A stretch of 8,677 nt of DNA from Actinomycetota bacterium. GTDB lineage: Bacteria > Actinomycetota > Actinomycetes > Nanopelagicales > Nanopelagicaceae. The translations under genes were made by a program, and so were the position numbers. Below are positions 6,540 through 8,677 of this stretch, piece by piece (positions within the stretch are counted from its first letter, which is position 1; each line of letters starts with the position of its first letter). The DNA lies in assembly GCA_009699795.1 (NCBI GenBank), contig WLNK01000039.1, positions 1-8,677 of the forward strand, given 5' to 3'. The notes beneath the pieces were generated by a model. The model searched no databases, was not told the DNA's origin, and saw nothing but the letters and a program-made list of their open reading frames with translations.

Positions 6540-6886
6540 GATCGCACCGGCACAATTTTTTTAGCGATAGGGATTATTAAAATTACGAGTAAAAGGCTTA
6601 ATACGGCGGTCGTTAAAAGATAAAGGGCGCCATTGCCAGTTCCTTCAAATACCAAGACTGTTACGCCAGAAAAAGTTGTAAGCCCACCACAAAAGCCAGG
6701 AAGTAATAACCATCGGAGCTGCGTAATTCCACGTCGTTCCATCAAAACCAATAGAAAAGCTGCGATTGATACTCCAATGAGATTTGCTGCAAGAGTTCCT
6801 GCATCGCTATTTGAAAATATCAAACCGAGTGCGAATCGAAAGAGAGAACCTGCTATCGAACCTAATCCGACAAGCAGAAATGACAT
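6536..6886 (-). CDS. crcB: fluoride channel CrcB/Fluc, subunit B (N-in type)
   Basis: 116-residue partner Fluc subunit. Visible features are R17 in LFRF, N35 in GTLAANLIG, and GFCGGLTTFSGV (64-75), where T70-T71-F72 keeps the first phenylalanine of the pair but the second is V75. Positive charges are in the loop after helix 2 (R51, R52, R58) and at the C-terminus (K108, K109, R115), with none in loops 1 and 3, predicting both ends inside. That is the opposite of its neighbour. The gene starts three bases after the sdhB stop, with only a weak AAGG almost touching the ATG, which suggests read-through translation from the succinate dehydrogenase message. A four-base overlap links it to the second crcB. 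Confidence 0.9.
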   Translation of the reverse strand: MSFLLVGLGSIAGSLFRFALGLIFSNSDAGTLAANLIGVSIAAFLLVLMERRGITQLRWLLLPGFCGGLTTFSGVTVLVFEGTGNGALYLLTTAVLSLLLVILIIPIAKKIVPVRS

Positions 6887-6889
6887 GCC

Positions 6890-7651
6890 TTAAACAATAC
6901 CCTCACGTTTGCGAATCTTTGAGCCAAGCCAACGAACAGGATCGTATTTCACGTCCACAACACGCTCTTTCATCGGGATGATTGCGTTATCGGTAATGCG
7001 AATGTGCTCAGGGCAAACCTCCGTACAACATTTGGTGATGTTACACATTCCAAGACCGTGTTCTTCTTGCGCTTTTTGCTTACGGTTTCGAAGAGTATCT
7101 AGCGGGTGCATATCGAGCTCTGCGATACGGATAAAGAATCGTGGGCCAGCAAAAGACTTCTTATTCTCTTCATGATCACGAATAACGTGACAAGTATCCT
7201 GACACAGGAAGCATTCGATGCACTTACGGAATTCTTGAGATCGCTCAACATCGATCTGTTCCATACGCGCTTCGCCTGGCTTTAGATCAGCAGGCGGAGA
7301 GTAAGAAGGAATCTCCATAGCTTTCTGATAATTAAATGAAACATCTGTAACAAGATCTTTAATCACAGGAAACGCGCGAAGCGGAGTTACGGTAATTGTT
7401 TCCTCTTCACCATATGCAGCAACTTGAGTCATGCATGCAAGGCGAGGCTTACCGTTAATTTCCATTGAACAAGATCCACACTTACCAGCTTTGCAGTTCC
7501 AGCGAACAGCAAGGTCTCCCATTTGAGTCGCTTGAACGCGGTGGATGAGATCTAGTACTACTTCACCGTCGTTTGCTTCCACCTGAACATCTTTAAGTCC
7601 ACCATCTGTTGAGTCGCCTCGCCAGATTCGAAGATTTACTTTGCGTGCCAT
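6890..7651 (-). CDS. sdhB: succinate dehydrogenase iron-sulfur subunit, Sdh1-like
   Basis: 253-residue iron-sulfur subunit passing electrons from the flavoprotein to the membrane quinone site in the TCA cycle and respiratory chain. The N-terminal ferredoxin domain holds the 2Fe-2S cysteines C53, C58, C61 and C73. The C-terminal domain has C144, C147, C150 and C154, then C203, C209 and C213. By analogy with E. coli SdhB, C144/C147/C150/C213 bind the 4Fe-4S cluster and C154/C203/C209 the 3Fe-4S cluster. C208 is an extra adjacent cysteine, also present, as I recall, in mycobacterial Rv0247c, which the whole sequence resembles. The start overlaps the sdhA stop by one base (TAATG), with AAAGG about 12 bases upstream. 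Fumarate reductase is an alternative direction of the same family, but the mycobacterial Sdh1 likeness favours succinate oxidation in an aerobe. Confidence 0.93.
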   Translation of the reverse strand: MARKVNLRIWRGDSTDGGLKDVQVEANDGEVVLDLIHRVQATQMGDLAVRWNCKAGKCGSCSMEINGKPRLACMTQVAAYGEEETITVTPLRAFPVIKDLVTDVSFNYQKAMEIPSYSPPADLKPGEARMEQIDVERSQEFRKCIECFLCQDTCHVIRDHEENKKSFAGPRFFIRIAELDMHPLDTLRNRKQKAQEEHGLGMCNITKCCTEVCPEHIRITDNAIIPMKERVVDVKYDPVRWLGSKIRKREGIV

Positions 7652-8677
7652 TAGTTGGAACCGCCTTTCGCAACTTCTTCTGGTGTCATGTATTTCTCCA
7701 GTTCGTGAACGTCAAAGAGTGAGAAAAGTTCTTTCGGAAGCGTGGGAAGCGCTTGCTCTTTAACACTTACCTTTTCGCCATCAAAACTTGAAATGAGATT
7801 AAGTTGGCGCCATTTGTTATTCATTGTTGGGTAATCATCGCGTGTATGTCCACCGCGTGATTCTTGACGAGCAAGGGCTGACTTTGCAGTGCTCTCTGCA
7901 ACCAACAACATGTTGTCAAGATCAAATGCCAAGTGGAAACCTGGATTGAATTTACGACCACCAGATACTGAAACATTTGCACTTCGTTTGCGAATATCCG
8001 CAATCTTCTTAATTGCTTCTTCCAGCTCGCTACCAGTACGAATAATTCCCACAAGGTTATGCGTAATCTCTTGAAGCTCGGCGTGCAATGAATATGAGTT
8101 TTCTCCGCCTTCGCGTGTAAATGGAGCCTCAATCTTGCGCGACGCTGCATGCACAGTGGTTTCACTAACTGGAATTGCGCTGTTCTTCTTTACGTATTCA
8201 GAGGCGCCCATTCCTGCACGACGACCGAAAACCAATAAGTCCGTAAGAGAGTTACCGCCCAAACGGTTTGAACCGTGCATTCCACCAGCAACTTCACCCG
8301 CAGCGAAGAGACCTGGAACTCCAATTGCTGCTGCAGTATCTGGATCAACTTCAACGCCGCCCATTACGTAGTGACATGTTGGACCAACTTCCATTGGCTC
8401 TTTTGTGATGTCAACGCCAGCTAATTCATAGAACTGATGCCACATAGATGGAAGACGCTTTTTAATAACCTCGGCAGGAATTCGCTTTGAAACATCGAGG
8501 AATACGCCACCGTGTTCTGTTCCGCGGCCCGCTTTAACTTCCGTGTTAATTGCGCGAGCAACTTCATCACGTGGGAGAAGCTCTGGAGGACGGCGGTTGT
8601 TATCTTGATCTAGATACCAACGATCCGCCTCTTCTTCATTATCTGCATACTTATCTTTAAATACATCTGGAATGTAC
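7651..8677 (-). CDS. sdhA: succinate dehydrogenase flavoprotein subunit, C-terminal 341 residues (partial)
   Basis: The reading frame is open to the right edge of the window, so the gene is cut there; the methionine at 8443-8445 is internal and family-typical sequence (for example RGTEHGGVFLDVS) continues upstream of it. The enzyme oxidises succinate to fumarate with covalently bound FAD. Visible active-site elements are the substrate histidine in PTCHYVMGG (codon 8371-8373) and the arginine in HGSNRLGG (codon 8263-8265), followed by NSLTDLLVFG. The C-terminal helical domain with RQESRGGHTRDDYP follows, and the end is complete. The FAD-binding N-terminal half and any membrane anchor gene must lie to the right. 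In mycobacterial sdh1 the order is anchor, flavoprotein, iron-sulfur subunit, which this would match. Confidence 0.93.
   Translation of the reverse strand, partial: YIPDVFKDKYADNEEEADRWYLDQDNNRRPPELLPRDEVARAINTEVKAGRGTEHGGVFLDVSKRIPAEVIKKRLPSMWHQFYELAGVDITKEPMEVGPTCHYVMGGVEVDPDTAAAIGVPGLFAAGEVAGGMHGSNRLGGNSLTDLLVFGRRAGMGASEYVKKNSAIPVSETTVHAASRKIEAPFTREGGENSYSLHAELQEITHNLVGIIRTGSELEEAIKKIADIRKRSANVSVSGGRKFNPGFHLAFDLDNMLLVAESTAKSALARQESRGGHTRDDYPTMNNKWRQLNLISSFDGEKVSVKEQALPTLPKELFSLFDVHELEKYMTPEEVAKGGSN

Noticed and set aside
6633..6893. 86-residue plus-strand frame opposite crcB
   Set aside because: It is antisense to a well-supported four-helix Fluc protein; Pro/Arg/Lys-rich composition typical of shadow frames.
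7821..8165. 114-residue minus-strand frame inside sdhA
   Set aside because: It lies in another frame of a strongly conserved gene and its translation shows no family features.
8443..8445. Methionine codon at 8443-8445 as the start of sdhA
   Set aside because: Family-typical SdhA sequence continues in frame to the window edge, so this is an internal methionine and the gene is cut by the edge.

Overview
The window looks like a chromosomal segment of a free-living actinobacterium with a modest genome and moderate G+C (mid-forties by eye, not computed). Three things suggest this. The succinate dehydrogenase iron-sulfur subunit closely resembles the mycobacterial Sdh1 type (Rv0247c, from memory). 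The Xaa-Pro aminopeptidase has the N-terminal style common in actinobacteria. Intergenic gaps are very short and genes overlap by a few bases. A freshwater acI-type (Nanopelagicales) actinobacterium would fit, but this is inference from gene style; no rRNA or marker gene is present.

Left half, plus strand: a sugar ABC importer with the frcBCA layout. It consists of a lipoprotein substrate-binding protein (208-1281), a membrane permease (1435-2457) and a single-domain ATPase (2454-3248), and it most resembles the rhizobial fructose/mannose/ribose importer. The binding protein is preceded by candidate promoters, an imperfect dyad and a strong ribosome binding site. A strong stem-loop lies between it and the permease, a common way to obtain much more binding protein than permease. 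Directly downstream, 25 bases after the ATPase, is a GMC-family flavoprotein (3274-4767) with an unusual four-cysteine cluster motif and no signal peptide. The likely picture is uptake of a monosaccharide or glycoside followed by cytoplasmic oxidation.

Middle: an Xaa-Pro aminopeptidase gene (4791-6212) with all five M24 metal ligands and no visible ribosome binding site, probably a leaderless transcript. It ends tail-to-tail with, and overlapping by 12 bases, the minus-strand block.

Right half, minus strand, read from the right edge: sdhA (partial, runs off the window), sdhB, then two small crcB (Fluc) fluoride-channel genes. Every junction is tight (1-base overlap, 3-base gap, 4-base overlap), so they are probably co-transcribed. 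The two CrcB proteins have opposite positive-inside charge patterns and have each lost a different residue of the paired-phenylalanine motif, as expected for an obligate antiparallel heterodimer. No tRNA, rRNA, CRISPR array, insertion sequence or phage gene was seen. Nothing here amounts to a clearly new defence or mobile system; the cysteine-cluster GMC enzyme tied to the sugar importer is the least explained part.
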